From Pseudovibrio japonicus (GTDB lineage: Bacteria > Pseudomonadota > Alphaproteobacteria > Rhizobiales > Stappiaceae), in the NCBI RefSeq assembly GCF_014651595.1, contig NZ_BMXE01000001.1, positions 682,001 to 746,000 on the forward strand: 64,000 nt of DNA, in the 5' to 3' direction. The notes below the pieces were generated by a model. The model saw only the letters and a program-made list of their open reading frames with translations. It searched no databases and was not told the origin of the DNA. Of the stretch, positions 63,197 through 64,000 are shown one piece after another. The translations under genes were made by a program, and so were the position numbers. Position 1 is the first letter of the stretch, and each line of letters opens with the position of its first letter.

Positions 63197-63535
63197 AAAT
63201 CCAACTTTCCAATACGATATGAGCCAACCTTGCGGTGAATCATCTTTCGCAGTTCTCCAATCGGGGCCGGTCTGACCACTGGCCCTATCTTCGCCCTGAG
63301 CTCTTTATATATGGATACCATCATCTTTTGGCGGACATCCAGTTTCTTCAGATAGTCTAGTTGCAACTCATTCTTAATTGCAATAAAAAAATGAAGATTT
63401 CGGAAATCAGCTCGTTCGGATCCATTGCAAACGGACGGATGGCTTGCGCAGAAAGTTGACCAATAATCCGGCCCAGTTGCCATTGCCTCTTATTTGCCAA
63501 AGGCTTATTTATATGCGCAATGGGAGGGACCTGAG
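63197..63535. promoter_or_regulatory. Divergent promoter region of the metal importer and MBL gene
   Basis: About 340 bases between divergent genes. A 99-codon minus-strand frame (63184-63483) crosses it, but it overlaps the TroA-like start, has no family match and contains the Fur/Mur box, so I do not call it a gene. The Fur/Mur box at 63361-63383 is the main feature. Confidence 0.6.
63361..63383. promoter_or_regulatory. Fur/Mur-like box upstream of the metal importer
   Basis: TTGCAA-CTCATTCTTAA-TTGCAA on the plus strand, with the TTGCAA arms palindromic. Alphaproteobacterial Fur and Mur boxes have the form TTGCAAATnATTnnCATTTGCAA. 165 bases before the binding-protein ATG. Mur-type control by manganese would fit the importer; inference. 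Confidence 0.65.
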
Positions 63536-64000
63536 ATGAGCAAGATGGATTTTAATCGAGAATTTGAGGCACGGCACGGAAAGCTTGTAAAGATCACCGA
63601 GAAGCTGTCGCGCGTGACCTGCAATAATCCCGGTGCCCTAACGTTTGCAGGCACTAACACGTTTCTGGTGGGCCAAGACGAGGTGGTTGTGATTGATCCG
63701 GGTCCTATGGATCTGGAGCATCTGGACGCGTTGATAACGGCCATCGATGGCCGGCCCGTGAAGGCCATTCTTGTAAGCCATACCCACGTGGACCACTCCC
63801 CGCTTGCTGGCCCTTTGAAGGAAAAGACCGGTGCGCCGATCATGGGCTGCGGTCCTCACCGACGTGCGGCCTCCTTTGCCAACATGGACGAAACACCTAT
63901 GGATGCCAGCTCACAGAAGGACTTTGTGCCCGACGAAGAGCTCGTGGACGGCGCGCAAATCTCTGTTGATGGACTGGTGATCGAGGTGGTTGCGACCCCG
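63536..64000 (+). CDS. MBL-fold metallo-hydrolase (cut by window edge)
   Basis: 155 residues visible from ATG 63536 with GGGAGGG 8 bases upstream, open at the right edge. Metallo-beta-lactamase fold with TNTFLVGQDEVVVIDPGP and the zinc motif SHTHVDHSPL (82-90). The sequence resembles the LACTB2-like class with a C-terminal winged helix, which would be outside the window. Divergent from the metal importer; a zinc or iron enzyme whose link to metal supply is only positional. Confidence 0.9.
   Translation, partial: MSKMDFNREFEARHGKLVKITEKLSRVTCNNPGALTFAGTNTFLVGQDEVVVIDPGPMDLEHLDALITAIDGRPVKAILVSHTHVDHSPLAGPLKEKTGAPIMGCGPHRRAASFANMDETPMDASSQKDFVPDEELVDGAQISVDGLVIEVVATP

Noticed and set aside
63184-63483. 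99-codon minus-strand ORF upstream of the metal-binding protein
   Set aside because: Overlaps the start of the binding-protein gene, shows no family pattern, and contains the Fur/Mur box; more likely promoter region.
1-64000. CRISPR array, IS element, integrase or rRNA operon
   Set aside because: No regularly spaced repeats, transposase motifs or rRNA sequence were seen in the window.

Overview
The window reads as a chromosomal segment of an alphaproteobacterium of the Hyphomicrobiales/Rhizobiales type. The support is direct: a GcrA cell-cycle regulator, a PodJ-like polar coiled-coil protein next to a MerR/acyl-CoA dehydrogenase/FadA/FadB block (an order I know from Agrobacterium-type genomes), a class I lysyl-tRNA synthetase, an argD-argF-hslO cluster and a phoR-pstSCAB-phoU-phoB locus with the long rhizobial-type permeases. 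The moderate GC content and a NavAb-like sodium channel suggest a marine member such as the Stappiaceae (Pseudovibrio or a relative); that genus guess is inference. There are no rRNA genes, CRISPR arrays, insertion sequences or prophage, and the window is mostly ordinary core genome with small accessory genes between conserved blocks.

Layout. 1-3.1 kb: N-terminal ~1025 codons of podJ (minus strand, cut by the window edge). 3.5-11.9 kb: fatty-acid oxidation block (MerR regulator, ABM/NIPSNAP/ArsR cassette, acyl-CoA dehydrogenase, GST, fadA, fadB). 12-16.5 kb: quadruple-GNAT protein, DUF6460 membrane protein, TetR regulator, histone-deacetylase-like amidohydrolase, secreted COG4315-type protein. 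17-20.3 kb: MATE exporter, MDR dehydrogenase and wrbA, the last two sharing a promoter-proximal motif. 20.5-28.9 kb: pyrD, DUF952, a degenerate S24 regulator, an SNase-like protein, a ChaA-type antiporter, an SGNH hydrolase, lysK and a TerB-like gene. 28.9-36.7 kb: apaG, a CDP-alcohol phosphatidyltransferase, a voltage-gated Na+ channel, tRNA-Gly(CCC), DUF1810, a large family 2 glycosyltransferase, a periplasmic binding protein, a sterol-desaturase-like enzyme and an alpha/beta hydrolase. 36.8-43 kb: dGTPase, hslO, argF, argD, gcrA. 43.7-52 kb: phoB, phoU, pstB, pstA, pstC, pstS and phoR, all transcribed leftwards. 52.5-54.3 kb: TPR, unknown and SRPBCC genes. 54.4-58.9 kb: a polyamine-type ABC importer. 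59.2-63.2 kb: a Tro/Sit/Mnt-type metal ABC importer, divergent from an MBL-fold gene cut by the right edge.

How the parts work together. Beta-oxidation enzymes 6-12 kb are probably controlled by the MerR protein through a dyad upstream of the acyl-CoA dehydrogenase. The Pho locus is a complete phosphate-sensing circuit with a Pho box upstream of pstS. The metal importer carries a Fur/Mur-like box. Several other operators (ArsR cassette, wrbA/adh pair, argD leader) can be read from dyads next to their genes.

The most unusual items are: two unrelated ABC importers (PstA and the PotB-like permease) that both carry a long helical insertion in the first periplasmic loop, the latter with four NPF(A/G) repeats; a four-fold tandem GNAT protein; a terminator stem that contains the Shine-Dalgarno of the SGNH hydrolase; a terminated leader before argD; and a shared motif before wrbA and the dehydrogenase. 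I found no convincing multi-gene system that is wholly new.
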